Translations under genes and position numbers: made by a program
Notes under the pieces: model-generated
What the model saw: the letters and a program-made list of their open reading frames with translations, nothing else
What the model was told of the DNA's origin: nothing
The model's database searches: none
In this document: piece after piece, positions 29,078 to 38,256 of the stretch
Position numbering within the stretch: the stretch's first letter is position 1
How the letters are laid out: each line of letters opens with the position of its first letter
NCBI RefSeq assembly: GCF_001949125.1
Contig: NZ_MSTI01000068.1
Coordinates: forward strand, 62,001-126,000
Origin: Deinococcus marmoris
GTDB lineage: Bacteria > Deinococcota > Deinococci > Deinococcales > Deinococcaceae
Direction of reading: 5' to 3'
Length of the DNA stretch: 64,000 bases

Positions 29078-29097
29078 ACCGTAAAGCCTGCTAGCTT
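29078..29097. promoter_or_regulatory. divergent overlapping leaderless promoters
   Basis: TACGGT (29078-29083, minus strand) serves the GTG at 29071. TAGCTT (29092-29097, plus strand) serves the ATG at 29103. Only 31 bases separate the two starts. Confidence 0.5.
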
Positions 29098-29102
29098 TCC
29101 GC

Positions 29103-29957
29103 ATGACCTTTTCCATCGTGGGGCGCGACGCGGCAACCGGGGACATCGGCGTGGCGGTGGCCAGCAGGTTTCTGGCGGTGGGCGCGCTGGTGCCGTTCGT
29201 GCGGGCGGGCGTGGGTGCGGTGGCCACCCAGAGTTACGTCAACCCCAACTTCGGCCCCGACGGGCTGCGCCTGCTCTTGGAAGGTCTGTCGCCCCAGAAG
29301 GTCAGCGCCCGTTTCCAGGCCGAGGATTCCGGCATCGCCCAGCGCCAGTTCGGCATCGTGGGCGCGGATGGACAGAGCGTCACCTTTACTGGCCCGCAGT
29401 GCCACGCCTGGGCCGGGGGAATGGCCGGGGCGGACGTGGCGATCCAGGGCAACATCCTGACCGGACCGGAGGTGGTCCCAGCCATGCACGCGGCCTGGAA
29501 TGCGGCGGCGGGCCAGCCCCTGCCGCGCCGTCTGCTGGCCGCGTTGCGTGCCGGGGACCGTGCGGGCGGCGACAAACGGGGCCGCCAGTCCGCCGCGCTG
29601 CTGTGTGCCGGGCCGGGGCGGGGGTATGGCGGTCTCACGGACGACTGGGTGAATCTGCGTGCCGACGATCACGCCGAACCCTGCGCCGAGCTGGAGCGCC
29701 TGCTGGACACCTTTGATCTGCTGTTCGGCAGGCCAGCGCAGACGCGTGAACTGACCGCCGGGGAATTGAACTGGCTGCGGGGCGTGCTGATTCGGCAGGG
29801 CCACGCCCCCAGTTTGCCGGACGGTCCCTGGGACGCCACCACCGAGGCCGCCGCCTGGGCGCTGTACGGCACCGAGAATCTGGAAGAGCGCTGGATGGCG
29901 GGCGGGCAGTTCGATCCGGTGGCGCTGGCGTACCTGCAAGGTCACTTTGGGGACTGA
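29103..29957 (+). CDS. DUF1028 protein (Ntn-hydrolase-like)
   Basis: The 284-residue protein has the DUF1028 signature [31 protein letters not shown], then [18 protein letters not shown] and [14 protein letters not shown]. The fold is related to N-terminal nucleophile hydrolases with Thr or Ser following the initiator Met, but no reaction is established. The C-terminal 60 residues ([27 protein letters not shown]) form the peptidoglycan-binding-like extra domain often attached to this family. It has no signal peptide. It diverges tightly from DUF849. Confidence 0.88.
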   Translation: MTFSIVGRDAATGDIGVAVASRFLAVGALVPFVRAGVGAVATQSYVNPNFGPDGLRLLLEGLSPQKVSARFQAEDSGIAQRQFGIVGADGQSVTFTGPQCHAWAGGMAGADVAIQGNILTGPEVVPAMHAAWNAAAGQPLPRRLLAALRAGDRAGGDKRGRQSAALLCAGPGRGYGGLTDDWVNLRADDHAEPCAELERLLDTFDLLFGRPAQTRELTAGELNWLRGVLIRQGHAPSLPDGPWDATTEAAAWALYGTENLEERWMAGGQFDPVALAYLQGHFGD

Positions 29958-29996
29958 CAGGAGCGGTCCAGACAGCCGCTTCCATCACATCTGCTC

Positions 29997-30002
29997 TAGA
30001 CT
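29997..30002 (+). promoter_or_regulatory. leaderless -10 (TAGACT) of the Rrf2 gene
   Basis: TAGACT lies six bases before the ATG at 30009; the same CTAGACT core precedes the LysR gene at 34047. Confidence 0.5.
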
Positions 30003-30008
30003 GTCTCC

Positions 30009-30491
30009 ATGCGCCTTTCGGCCACCGATGTGTACGCCTTTCAGGCCCTGGGTTTTCTGGGGACCCATTCTCCGGGGCCAGGGGACGCCGCGCGCTGGGT
30101 GTCCAGCGAGGAAATCAGCGAGGCCACCGGGATTCACCGCCCGTATCTGGTGCGAATCCTGGCGGCACTGGGCAACAAGGGCGTGGTGAAAAGCAAGAAG
30201 GGCATCGGCGGCGGCTACGCGCTGGCCCGCAAGCCCGCCCTGATCAGCCTGTGCGAGGTGGTGCGCGCCGTGGACGGCCCGGTTGCGCCGCTGAGCTGTA
30301 TCAGCCTCAACTGGCACGAGTCCTGCCCGGAGGAGGGCAGGTGCCACGTCCGCGCCACCGTCTACACCCGCATGCGCGACGCCATGCTGGGCGTGTTGCA
30401 GGAGTTCAGCGTGGCCGATCTGGTGGCCGATTCGCGCCAGGGTGTCAGCTACGGCCACTGCCTGGAGCATCTGCTCAAGCCGAACGCGTAG
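30009..30491 (+). CDS. Rrf2-family transcriptional regulator
   Basis: The 160-residue protein has the Rrf2 winged helix ([43 protein letters not shown]). Three cysteines sit in a spaced cluster (C98, C106, C112: [21 protein letters not shown]). In IscR, NsrR and RirA the same arrangement binds an iron-sulfur cluster that senses Fe-S, NO or iron status. Cluster binding is therefore likely here, but the signal is unknown. No isc or suf genes are nearby, apart from the desulfurase-like gene 2.7 kb upstream. The stop is followed by a GTTGTGGG-type inverted repeat. Confidence 0.92.
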   Translation: MRLSATDVYAFQALGFLGTHSPGPGDAARWVSSEEISEATGIHRPYLVRILAALGNKGVVKSKKGIGGGYALARKPALISLCEVVRAVDGPVAPLSCISLNWHESCPEEGRCHVRATVYTRMRDAMLGVLQEFSVADLVADSRQGVSYGHCLEHLLKPNA

Positions 30492-30492
30492 A

Positions 30493-30630
30493 GGGTTGTG
30501 GGTTGTAGGGTGTGGGGAAAGATGGGTGCCAGACGCAGGTTTTCGGCTTCTGTCAGGCTGTGGATGAAAAGTCGAGACTGAATTCACAGTCCCTGTCCTC
30601 CCTGCAACCCACAGCCTACGCCCCACAACC
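30493..30630. repeat. inverted GGTTGTGGG / CCCACAACC repeats between convergent genes
   Basis: GGGTTGTGGGTTGTAGGGTGTGGGG at 30493-30517 and its inverse (CCTGCAACCCACAG...CCCCACAACC) at 30601-30630 flank the gap between the Rrf2 stop and the LptA-like stop. A similar unit, CCTACAACCCACATCCCAC, is at 20643-20661. It could form a hairpin terminator for both genes. Confidence 0.7.
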
Positions 30631-30631
30631 T

Positions 30632-31291
30632 TTAGTGCAGGTAAGGCGTGAAGCGTCCCAGCGTGGCCGCGTCCGGGCTGGTCGAGGAGCGCACCACCTG
30701 ATTGCCCCCGAAGACCAGCAGCAGCCGTCCTGCCGCGTCCGCCGAGGCATTCAGCGTGCCCTGTTTCGCGGTGTACGGCCCGGTCAGCACGGCCTGCATG
30801 GTGTTCAGATCGAAGACCAGCGCCGCGCCGCTCAGGGCGGGAACGTCGGCCTTCACGCCGCCCAGCGCGGTCACGAAAGCGCTGCCCACATTCAGGATCA
30901 CGCGCGGGGCACTCAGGTTTTTAAAGCGGGCGTCGTTGTAGGTCACGCTGCCCGTGGCGGTCACGGTGGAGGATTTGAGGTCATAGATCACCTGCGTGGC
31001 CCGCAGTGTTCCGCCCTGCTTGGTGGTCAGGACGGCGTTCTGGGCGGTCAGGATCTTGCCGGGATTCAGGGTCATCGCCCCGGCTACCAGTTTCAGGCCG
31101 CCCTTGCTGTCGGTGGCGGTGCCGCCCTGCGGTAGTTCAGTGACGCCAGTCTCCAGATTCAGGTTCTGTGGGCCGCGCGGCGTGACGTTCAGCCCGCCAA
31201 AGTTCACGGCCTGCCCGCCAGACAGGGGACTCAGAGTCAGCAGACCCAGTGCGGTGGCGGCCAGCAGGGACGAGGAGGAGGGAAATTTCAT
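30632..31291 (-). CDS. LptA/OstA-like periplasmic protein
   Basis: The 219-residue protein has a signal peptide (SSLLAATALGLLTLSPLSGGQA). Beta-strand repeats of the OstA type follow (LTAQNAVLTTKQGGTLRATQVIYDLKSSTVTATGSVTYND), where a jelly-roll strand pattern of about 20 residues recurs. LptA proteins carry LPS across the periplasm. Deinococcus has an outer envelope without classical LPS, so this protein must carry another lipid or glycan, or act as a scaffold (inference). TACGGT lies six bases before the ATG. It diverges from the amidase gene. Confidence 0.7.
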   Translation of the reverse strand: MKFPSSSSLLAATALGLLTLSPLSGGQAVNFGGLNVTPRGPQNLNLETGVTELPQGGTATDSKGGLKLVAGAMTLNPGKILTAQNAVLTTKQGGTLRATQVIYDLKSSTVTATGSVTYNDARFKNLSAPRVILNVGSAFVTALGGVKADVPALSGAALVFDLNTMQAVLTGPYTAKQGTLNASADAAGRLLLVFGGNQVVRSSTSPDAATLGRFTPYLH

Positions 31292-31297
31292 CGTTCC

Positions 31298-31303
31298 ACC
31301 GTA
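31298..31303 (-). promoter_or_regulatory. leaderless -10 (TACGGT) of the LptA-like gene
   Basis: TACGGT lies six bases before the ATG at 31291. Confidence 0.5.
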
Positions 31304-31522
31304 ACGGCCCGTGCCTGAGCGGTGTGAGTGGGCCAGTCAGACCTGATTCAGGTGCCGGAGCGGTGTCCCCGCGCTCTCATGGGCTTTCAATCGCCGATCA
31401 GGACGGGGGCGTTACACTCCGGGGCAGTGATCTCCTCATCTCTACTGTCTCTTCCGTTCCCAGTTCGCCGGGGTCTAATTCGCCGTGGTCCAGTCGGCCA
31501 GAGTCCAGCCCATAAGGGTGCT

Positions 31523-32650
31523 GTGAACCAGGGGGCCGCGCATTCCTCCCGGCTTCTTCAGATCGTCGCCCTGCTGTGTGCCTTTCTGGTTCTGCCCCGC
31601 GCCGACGCCGCCCCGCGTGTGGGATCGCACGACGGTTTTACGCGGCTGGTGTTCGCGCTGCCGGGCAATGCCACCTCCAGGGTCAGTACGGCGGCGCACA
31701 GCGTCACCGTCAGGCTCAGCACCACCCTCAAGACTGAAAAGGGAGCCTTAAACGCGGCGGGCGTCAAGTTCTACAACGTGTCGGGCAAGACCGTCACGCT
31801 CACGCTGGCGGGGGGTGTCAGTGCGGCCAGGACCCGGGTCAGCGTGTTGCCCAGAAGCGGAACGGCGGCAGCGCGGCTGGTGATCGACGTGCCCACCACT
31901 GCCGCCGCGCAGGCATCGGTCCGGGCGGCTTCCACCTCCAGCAGACCGGCGGTATCGACCACCGTCACCCGCCCCCGCGTGGTGCTGGACGCCGGGCACG
32001 GCGGCGTCGATCCCGGCATGGTCAGCCAGTGGCTCAAGGAGAAGGACATAACACTGGACGTGGCCCTGCGAACCCGCGCCGAACTGATCAAACACGGCGT
32101 GGATGTGGTGATGGTCCGCACCGCCGACACGGACCTGAGCGCCGACAAGCGCACCGATCTTGACGCCCGCTCACGGCTGGCCACCACCGGCAAGGTCAGC
32201 GCGTATATCAGCATTCACGTCAATGCGGGCGGAGCGTCGGCGCAGGGCATCGAGACGTATTACTTCGGGCAGCCGCTGGCGGGCAGTGACCGCAGCCGCG
32301 CCGTGCAGGAAAACGGCGGCGGCAGCGTGGGCCAGGAGCTGACCCGCAAGGCGGCGAACAGCGCCCAGGGCCTGCTGGGCGACATCGTGGCGCAGGCCAA
32401 GCTGTCGTTCTCCCGCCAACTGGCCCAGAAGGTGCAGTCGCGGCTGGTGCAGTACACCGGGGCCGTCAACCGGGGCGTGCAGACCGACGCCTTCTACGTG
32501 ATCCGCAACCCCACCACCCCCGCCATCCTGACCGAGATCGGCTTCGGCTCCAGCCCCAGCGAGGGACCCCGGCTGGCGACGGCGGCCTACCGCGAAAAGG
32601 TCGCGCAGGGGCTGGCGCGGGCCATTCTGGACTTCCTGAACACGCAATAA
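31523..32650 (+). CDS. secreted N-acetylmuramoyl-L-alanine amidase
   Basis: The 375-residue protein has a signal peptide (SRLLQIVALLCAFLVLPRADA), an AMIN-like beta region (about residues 32-130) and an Amidase_3 domain (about 150-370). The zinc ligands are in VVLDAGHGGVDPG, with E near KEKDITLDVAL and H in YISIHVNAG; the catalytic Glu is in LTEIGFGS. It cuts the amide bond between MurNAc and L-Ala in peptidoglycan. The GTG at 31523 has the AAGGG ribosome site and is followed directly by the signal peptide. An upstream extension to 31328 has neither. It is a shorter relative of the amidase at 2916. Confidence 0.9.
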   Translation: MNQGAAHSSRLLQIVALLCAFLVLPRADAAPRVGSHDGFTRLVFALPGNATSRVSTAAHSVTVRLSTTLKTEKGALNAAGVKFYNVSGKTVTLTLAGGVSAARTRVSVLPRSGTAAARLVIDVPTTAAAQASVRAASTSSRPAVSTTVTRPRVVLDAGHGGVDPGMVSQWLKEKDITLDVALRTRAELIKHGVDVVMVRTADTDLSADKRTDLDARSRLATTGKVSAYISIHVNAGGASAQGIETYYFGQPLAGSDRSRAVQENGGGSVGQELTRKAANSAQGLLGDIVAQAKLSFSRQLAQKVQSRLVQYTGAVNRGVQTDAFYVIRNPTTPAILTEIGFGSSPSEGPRLATAAYREKVAQGLARAILDFLNTQ

Positions 32651-32672
32651 GGGTCAGGGAGAGGCTCTGAGA

Positions 32673-33893
32673 TCAGGGCTTCCCCCCGATCTTCCGCAAC
32701 TGCACGCCGTACACGCCGTTCATGTCCTCGCGCCACGCCAGCACGATCTCTCCGTCCGGCAGTACCGCGAGACTGGGAGACCGGGCGTCGTGGTGGGGGT
32801 CCAGATTCAGCACGCTGGAATCCTGCCAGCGTCCACCATTCCAGCGGGCCAGGTGAATTTGCCCGGCTCCTGCGCGTTCCTCTACCCAGGCGAGAATTGG
32901 CTGCCCATTCGCGTCCAGCGCCAGGGCGGGGGCGGCGGCATAGTTCGCACTGACGGGACCGCCCAGCGCCTGCCATTTCTGTCCGTCCCAGCGCGAGGCG
33001 TACAGCGCGTCCTTGCCATTCAGGTCCTCCAGCCACGCCACGGTGGGCTGTCCCTGGGCGTCCAGTTTCAGGCGGGTGGAGGCCAGATAGCGGTCCGGCG
33101 TGCGGTTGAGGCTGCCGCCCAGCGCTTCCCAGGCCGCGCCGTTCCAGCGTTTCACGAAGACGTTGCTCTCCAGCACCTCGCCCTGAAGCCACGCCACGGT
33201 GGGCTGCCCCGCCCCGTTCAGCCCCAGCGCAGGCGTGCGCGAGAAGACGCTGATCTGGTTGAAGGCCGGGCTGCGCGTCCAGGTTTTTGCCGCCGGGTCC
33301 CAGCGGCGCACGCTCAGGCGGCTGCCGTAGGGATTGCGGAGGGACTCGCCCCACGCAAAAACGGGTTCGCCGTTCTGCGCCACCACCGAGCGGGTGCGGG
33401 CCGCGTAGGGCAGATCGTCGCCCAGATAGCGCGGCTGCCACCGGGTCCAGTTTCCCTCCTGATACGCGCGGAAGACCACCACGTCGTTGTCGCCGTAATT
33501 CTCGTTCCAGACCATGATCGGCGTGCCCCCGCCGTCCAGCGCCAGATCAATGTTGGAGGCGGGACGCGGCACGTCGTAATTCAGCACGCCGCCGGGGAGA
33601 CCGCCGCGTAGTAGTTCCCAGCCGTTTCCTGTACTGCGCCACACCCGGACCTTGCGCGATTCGTAAAAGCCCTTGCCGCTGTCGGCCTGCCCGGCATCGT
33701 TCAGCAGCGCCAGCACGAGGGAGCCGTCCGGGGCGGCGGCAATCTGCACCTCGCGCAACGGGCGCGCGGCCTCGGCGGGGGGCGGGGATAGGGTTTGAAA
33801 AGCCTGCGGGGCTTCGTTGCCGCCTGCATGGGCGCTGCCGAGCAGGGCGGCGCACAGGAAAATCAGGCGGGGGTGGGCCGGGAATCTGGACAT
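32673..33893 (-). CDS. secreted beta-propeller-like protein, unknown function
   Basis: The 406-residue protein has a signal peptide (LIFLCAALLGSAHA). About six repeats of the type ALALDANGQPILAWVEERAG...IHLARWNGGRWQ follow, each about 50 residues with a WN or WD and G.P..AW pattern. The repeat resembles beta-propeller blades of sialidase- or exo-alpha-type folds. There is no Asp-box (SxDxGxTW), so a sialidase activity is unlikely. It probably binds a ligand at the cell surface (inference). The ATG at 33893 has a perfect AGGAGG ribosome site; longer frames to 33980 are not needed. Confidence 0.75.
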   Translation of the reverse strand: MSRFPAHPRLIFLCAALLGSAHAGGNEAPQAFQTLSPPPAEAARPLREVQIAAAPDGSLVLALLNDAGQADSGKGFYESRKVRVWRSTGNGWELLRGGLPGGVLNYDVPRPASNIDLALDGGGTPIMVWNENYGDNDVVVFRAYQEGNWTRWQPRYLGDDLPYAARTRSVVAQNGEPVFAWGESLRNPYGSRLSVRRWDPAAKTWTRSPAFNQISVFSRTPALGLNGAGQPTVAWLQGEVLESNVFVKRWNGAAWEALGGSLNRTPDRYLASTRLKLDAQGQPTVAWLEDLNGKDALYASRWDGQKWQALGGPVSANYAAAPALALDANGQPILAWVEERAGAGQIHLARWNGGRWQDSSVLNLDPHHDARSPSLAVLPDGEIVLAWREDMNGVYGVQLRKIGGKP

Positions 33894-34034
33894 GGAATGG
33901 CCTCCTGAGATCGGAACAGTTGAAGGGCGGGTCAGCAGGGGTGTTCCGTGCATTCTGCGTCCGTGACTGGGCAGGAACAACGCAGAGAGCCGATGCTCCC
34001 CGGACCTTGTATCGAGAAATTCGATGGAAGCCCC

Positions 34035-34040
34035 TAGACT
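34035..34040 (+). promoter_or_regulatory. leaderless -10 (TAGACT) of the LysR gene at 34047
   Basis: TAGACT lies six bases before the ATG at 34047. Confidence 0.5.
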
Positions 34041-34046
34041 GCGGCC

Positions 34047-35006
34047 ATGACTGCCGAACCACCCCCTCGTCCCGCTCTGCCTGCCCAGTTACCCGCACTG
34101 GGCAGCGCCCACCTCAGCGTGCTACTGGGCGTGGCCGAGGCGGGCAGCTTCAGCGAGGCCGCGCTGCGGCTGGGGCTGGCCCAGTCCACCGTCAGCCATA
34201 CCGTGCAGACCGCCGAGACGGTGCTGGGCCTGCGGATTTTCCAGCGGGGCCGCCACGGCGCGTGGCCCACGGCGGCGGGCGCGCGGGTGCTGGCCCACGC
34301 CCGCAATGCCGCCGACGCCTTGCACGCCATGACCCTTCTGCCAGCTCCACTCGGCGGCACCCTGCGCGTGGTGTCGTGCCGCAGCGTGATCCGGCAGTTC
34401 ATCACCCCGGCGCTGAACGCCTTTGGTCACCTGTACCCGGACGTGGAGGTGGTGGTGCGCGACACCTCCGGCGAGCATGACGAGATCGAGGCGCTGGTGC
34501 GGGCGGGCAAGGCCGATCTGGGCCTGGGCCGCCTGCCGATGCACCCCGAACTGGACACGCGCGAACTGCTGGCCGACGAATACCTGATCATCGCGTCTGC
34601 CTACGCTCCACCCATCCGCACCTGGGCCGACTTTCACCGCGCCGCGTATATCGTCTGCGAGGAGGACTGTGCCCCGTTTATCGCCGCGCATGTGGCCCGG
34701 TATTCGCAGCCGCCCACGCCCGCCGTGCGTCTCAAGGACCCGCAGGTGGCGCTGGGCCGGGTGGCCGAGGGACACGGGTTCACGGTGCTGACCGGTCTGG
34801 TGTTCGTGCCTCTGCCGCCCAATCTGCGCGCCTATCCACTGCCCACGCCGCTGTGGAGGCAAATCGGCAGCGTGACCCGCCGGGGTCAGCAGGAGGCTTC
34901 GCCACTGATCGACGCCTTCCGGGACGCCGTGCTGTCGCCAGGAGCGTTGCGGGCAGCGGCGGGACGGCAGGCGCATCTGGTGCGTTTTGGGGAAGGGGCG
35001 AGGTAG
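34047..35006 (+). CDS. LysR-family transcriptional regulator
   Basis: The 319-residue LTTR has its winged HTH at residues 20-80 (LLGVAEAGSFSEAALRLGLAQSTVSHTVQTAETVLGLRIFQRGR). The effector-binding domain runs from about residue 105 (GGTLRVVSCRSVIRQFITPAL). Its ligand and targets are unknown. The gene diverges from the propeller-protein gene across 153 bases and is followed 41 bases downstream by proB, which has its own -10. Regulation of proB is possible but not shown. Confidence 0.9.
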   Translation: MTAEPPPRPALPAQLPALGSAHLSVLLGVAEAGSFSEAALRLGLAQSTVSHTVQTAETVLGLRIFQRGRHGAWPTAAGARVLAHARNAADALHAMTLLPAPLGGTLRVVSCRSVIRQFITPALNAFGHLYPDVEVVVRDTSGEHDEIEALVRAGKADLGLGRLPMHPELDTRELLADEYLIIASAYAPPIRTWADFHRAAYIVCEEDCAPFIAAHVARYSQPPTPAVRLKDPQVALGRVAEGHGFTVLTGLVFVPLPPNLRAYPLPTPLWRQIGSVTRRGQQEASPLIDAFRDAVLSPGALRAAAGRQAHLVRFGEGAR

Positions 35007-35034
35007 CCCGGTGATCTGCTGACCCTCTGACCCG

Positions 35035-35040
35035 TACACT
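35035..35040 (+). promoter_or_regulatory. leaderless -10 (TACACT) of proB
   Basis: TACACT lies seven bases before the ATG at 35048. Confidence 0.5.
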
Positions 35041-35047
35041 GCCTCCC

Positions 35048-36139
35048 ATGCGCGTCGTCCTGAAACTCGGCACCAGCGTCCTGACGGCGGGGGGGGACCG
35101 CCTGAGCCGCCCGCGTCTGGTGGACCTGATGCGCGGCATGGTGGCGGTGCAGGCCGCCGGGCATCAGGTGGTGCTGGTCAGCAGCGGCGCGGTGCTGGCA
35201 GGCTGGGAGGCCCTGGCCTTTCCGCCGCGTGACCGCACGCTGGCCGAGAAACAATTGCTGGCGGCGGTGGGTCAGGGCCGCCTGATGCACCTGTACGCCC
35301 TGCTGGCCGAGCTGTACGGCGTGAACGTGGCGCAGGTGCTGCTGACCGCCGACGATTTCCGGGACCGCACCCGTTACCTGAATGCCCGCACCACGCTGGA
35401 CGCCTGCCTGAGCCGGGGCGTGCTGCCGATCATCAACGAGAACGACGCCGTGGCCCTGGAACAGATCCGGGTGGGCGACAACGACACCCTCTCGGCCTTC
35501 GTGGCAAATCTGGTGGACGCCGATCTGCTGGTAATCCTGACCGATGCCCCGGGCCTGTACACCGCAGACCCGCGTACCGATCCCGACGCCACCCTGATTC
35601 CCGTGGTGGAGCGCGTTACGCCGGAGGTCTGGGCGCGGGCCGGGGGCGCAGGCTCCCACCGGGGCACGGGCGGCATGCACACCAAGATCCAGGCCGCCGA
35701 GATCGCCACCCGCGCCGGAACCCCGGTGGTGATCGCCCCCGGCGACGCGCCCGACGCGCTGGCCCGCATCGTGGGCGGCGAGGCGCTGGGCACGCGTTTT
35801 CTGGCCGCTGGCTCGCGCCTGGAAGCCCGCAAGCGCTGGATTCTAGCCGAGATCAGCCCTGCCCGCGTGCATCTGGACGACGGCGCGGCGCGGGCGGTGA
35901 CCGAGCGTGGCTCCAGCCTGTTGCCCGCTGGAATCCGGCGCGTGGAGGGCGAGTTCGTGCGCGGTCAGACCATCCGCCTGATCGGCCCTGGCGGCGCGGA
36001 ACTGGCGCGTGGGCTGACGCGTTATGCCTCGGGCGATCTGGGGCGTATCGCCGGGCATCACTCGCGCGAGATCGAGGCGCTGCTGGGCTTTACCTACGGG
36101 CCGGAAGCGGTCCACCGGGACGATCTGGTTCGGCTGTAG
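35048..36139 (+). CDS. proB: glutamate 5-kinase
   Basis: The 363-residue protein has an amino-acid-kinase domain (RVVLKLGTSVLT, VVLVSSGAVLAGW, PIINENDAV, LLVILTDAPGLYTADPR, GTGGMHTKIQAA) and a C-terminal PUA domain from about residue 275 (RRVEGEFVRGQTIRL). It phosphorylates glutamate for proline synthesis and is normally feedback-inhibited by proline. proA, its usual partner, is not adjacent. A GC-rich 9-bp hairpin begins at the last base of the stop codon. Confidence 0.97.
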   Translation: MRVVLKLGTSVLTAGGDRLSRPRLVDLMRGMVAVQAAGHQVVLVSSGAVLAGWEALAFPPRDRTLAEKQLLAAVGQGRLMHLYALLAELYGVNVAQVLLTADDFRDRTRYLNARTTLDACLSRGVLPIINENDAVALEQIRVGDNDTLSAFVANLVDADLLVILTDAPGLYTADPRTDPDATLIPVVERVTPEVWARAGGAGSHRGTGGMHTKIQAAEIATRAGTPVVIAPGDAPDALARIVGGEALGTRFLAAGSRLEARKRWILAEISPARVHLDDGAARAVTERGSSLLPAGIRRVEGEFVRGQTIRLIGPGGAELARGLTRYASGDLGRIAGHHSREIEALLGFTYGPEAVHRDDLVRL

Positions 36140-36168
36140 GGGGCTGCTGTGTTTTTCGGGCAGCCCCC
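36139..36168 (+). terminator. GC-rich hairpin after proB
   Basis: GGGGGCTGC and GCAGCCCCC form a 9-bp stem around TGTGTTTTTCGG, starting at the last base of the proB stop. There is no U-tract. Confidence 0.6.
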
Positions 36169-36391
36169 CCCACCCCCCAGCCCCCTACCCCAGAGGGGCA
36201 GGGGGAGCAGCGCTGCGCTAGGCACGAGTTTTTGGGCGTTATCGGTGGGAGAGGGCGGCGGCATCCGGGTCTGACGCCCTCCTCCGTTACGCTGAATGCG
36301 GCCCGTCCGCTACGCGCCCGACGGCCTTCGGTTGCTACTTAACTGACATCTATGGAAGTGCCAGTTCCTTGATCTTTAGCCCCTCCCTCCT

Positions 36392-36420
36392 TGCGGGGGT
36401 GGCGGGCGCAGCCTGCCCTG
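36392..36420. repeat. intergenic repeat family B, copy 1
   Basis: CCTTGCGGGGG and GGTGGCGGGCG.AGCCTGCC also occur at 56585-56629. There the two parts are separated by an extra AGGCTGGGAGGG segment. Confidence 0.6.
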
Positions 36421-36475
36421 CTTCTGGTTCTCTCGGTTCAGTCCGGTCCTGGCCCCGCATTTCGTACCCCGCCTC

Positions 36476-36481
36476 TATACT
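36476..36481 (+). promoter_or_regulatory. leaderless -10 (TATACT) of the glucodextranase-C-like gene
   Basis: TATACT lies seven bases before the GTG at 36489. This decides the start; a longer frame to 36369 is upstream of the promoter. Confidence 0.5.
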
Positions 36482-36488
36482 TCCCCCT

Positions 36489-37244
36489 GTGCTGTTGCTG
36501 CTGCTGCTCACCGCCTCGCTGCTGACCGTTCCCGATCCGGCGGGGGACGCGCGTGGGGATGGCGGTTACATCCTGCCGCGCCAGCCCGCCGTGACCGAGG
36601 ACGCGCTGGATCTGCGCTCGTTCAGTGCCGCGCCGCAGACCGTGGCAACACAGGCCACGGGAATGCGCTTCACGGTCAGCTTCGGGCAGATCGGCAACCC
36701 CTGGAATGCGCCGTCGGGCTTCTCGGCAGGGGTCACCGACATTTTTATCAAGACAGGTCCGGGCGGGCAGACGGCGCTGGCGGACACCGGCCTGCGGGCG
36801 CGCAGTGGGGGCTGGCATTATCACCTGCGCGTGACCGGTTACGGCAGCACGCTGGAGCGAACGGACGACGCCGGGGAGCAGACCGAGCGCCTGACCGCAC
36901 CCACCGTGCAGATCGAAGGCACCGGACTGGTCATCGACGCCGCCGTGCCCGCTGGAAGTTACGCGTACTGGGTGACCAGCAGCGTCTACAGCCCGCTGTC
37001 GGCGGGCGGGGTCCTAAAGCCCACGGGCAGCACTGGCCCCGGCAGCCTCCAGACCGGGCGGGCGGACGCGCCCACACCCGTGGATGTGCTGGCCCCCGCC
37101 GGGGACACCCGCGCCTTTACCGACGGCACCCTGGCCCCGGTGGGCGACACGCGGGACCGCGCCAGCCTGATCCTGGCGGTGCTGGGTGGGCTGGCCCTGC
37201 TGGCCACCGTAGCCGCCACGGTGGCGATCTGGCGGCGCAGGTGA
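36489..37244 (+). CDS. glucodextranase C-domain-like surface protein
   Basis: The 251-residue protein has a hydrophobic leader ([16 protein letters not shown]). Its main domain has the pattern of the C-terminal binding module of glucodextranase ([55 protein letters not shown]), a DOMON-like beta sandwich that binds carbohydrate or haem in relatives. One transmembrane helix anchors the C-terminus ([22 protein letters not shown]), followed by WRRR. No catalytic domain is attached, so it is a surface ligand-binding protein (inference). The DMT transporter starts seven bases downstream. Confidence 0.75.
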   Translation: MLLLLLLTASLLTVPDPAGDARGDGGYILPRQPAVTEDALDLRSFSAAPQTVATQATGMRFTVSFGQIGNPWNAPSGFSAGVTDIFIKTGPGGQTALADTGLRARSGGWHYHLRVTGYGSTLERTDDAGEQTERLTAPTVQIEGTGLVIDAAVPAGSYAYWVTSSVYSPLSAGGVLKPTGSTGPGSLQTGRADAPTPVDVLAPAGDTRAFTDGTLAPVGDTRDRASLILAVLGGLALLATVAATVAIWRRR

Positions 37245-37251
37245 CCCGTCC

Positions 37252-38157
37252 ATGAGTGCGGAGACTGCACTCCCGGCCCGCCCGGCTGTTCCCGCGCCGC
37301 TGCTGATTCTGGCCGCCGCGTGCCTGTGGGGCCTGCTGGGCATCTTCGGCAAGGGCGTGCAGGCGGAGGGGGTGGCCCCGCTGGAAGTGGCCTTCTGGCG
37401 GGCGCTGCTGGGCGGGGCGCTGTACGCCCTGCACGCCCTGCTGACGCGCAGCCGCCTGCCGCGTGGGCGTGACCTGTGCATCACGGCGGCTTTCGGGATT
37501 GCTGGGGTCAGCATCTTTTACGGCACGTATCAGTTGGCGGTCAGGGCGGGCGGGGCCAGCCTGGCTTCCGTGCTGCTGTACACCGCCCCGGCCTTCGTGG
37601 CGCTGCTGGGCTGGGCCTTTTTGAAGGAGAAACCCGGCGGGCGCGAGTGGCTGGCGATTGCTGGAACGCTGCTGGGCATCACCCTGATCAGCCTGGGCGG
37701 TGGGCAGGGCGTGAATGTCACGGTCCCCGCGCTGGCTTTCGGGCTGACGGCAGGCTTTACCTACAGCCTGTACTACCTGTACGGCAAGGCATTTTTTCAC
37801 CGCTACAGCACCCCGGCGCTGCTGGGGGTGGCGCTGCCGGTGGGGGCGCTGGGGCTGCTGCCCTTCGTGGCCCCGGCGGGATTCGCGGCCAAGTCAGCTT
37901 CCGCGTGGGGCGGGCTGGCGGGCATCGCGGTACTGTCCACCTATCTGGCGTACCTGCTGTACAGCGCGGGCCTGCGCCGCCTGAACGCCACCCGCGCCAG
38001 CGTGATCGCCAGCGTGGAGCCGGTGGTGGCGGCAGGGCTGGCGGCGCTGTTGTTCGGCGAACGTCTGGCGGCCCTGGCCCTGCTGGGCGCGGCGCTGGTG
38101 ATCGGCGCGGCACTGCTGCTGAGCGTGGAGAAAAAAGTGCCGACGCGCGGGCGCTAG
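37252..38157 (+). CDS. EamA/DMT-family transporter
   Basis: The 301-residue membrane protein has ten predicted transmembrane helices in two EamA repeats ([14 protein letters not shown]..., and the second from about residue 160, [20 protein letters not shown]). The C-terminal repeat ends with [24 protein letters not shown], the classical EamA motif. Such carriers export or import small metabolites such as amino acids. The substrate is unknown. It is probably co-transcribed with the preceding surface-protein gene, because only seven bases separate them. Confidence 0.92.
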   Translation: MSAETALPARPAVPAPLLILAAACLWGLLGIFGKGVQAEGVAPLEVAFWRALLGGALYALHALLTRSRLPRGRDLCITAAFGIAGVSIFYGTYQLAVRAGGASLASVLLYTAPAFVALLGWAFLKEKPGGREWLAIAGTLLGITLISLGGGQGVNVTVPALAFGLTAGFTYSLYYLYGKAFFHRYSTPALLGVALPVGALGLLPFVAPAGFAAKSASAWGGLAGIAVLSTYLAYLLYSAGLRRLNATRASVIASVEPVVAAGLAALLFGERLAALALLGAALVIGAALLLSVEKKVPTRGR

Positions 38158-38256
38158 CAGTGGATTCCTGACACGCGTCCTGAGTCTTTCCTGCCCGCAC
38201 CGCATTGATTACTTGGAAGGCGGTGATTGTTCAGAAAGAGCGGTGCGCTACCATAC

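Larger units (their letters stand above)
36140..36488. other. 349-base non-coding gap with repeats
   Basis: It holds the proB hairpin, a C/G-rich stretch (CCCCCCACCCCCC; AGAGGGGCAGGGGGAG), an unremarkable middle, and at 36392-36420 a CTTGCGGGGGTGGCGGGCGCAGCCTGCC-like element also seen at 56585-56629. The -10 of the next gene ends it. Confidence 0.5.
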
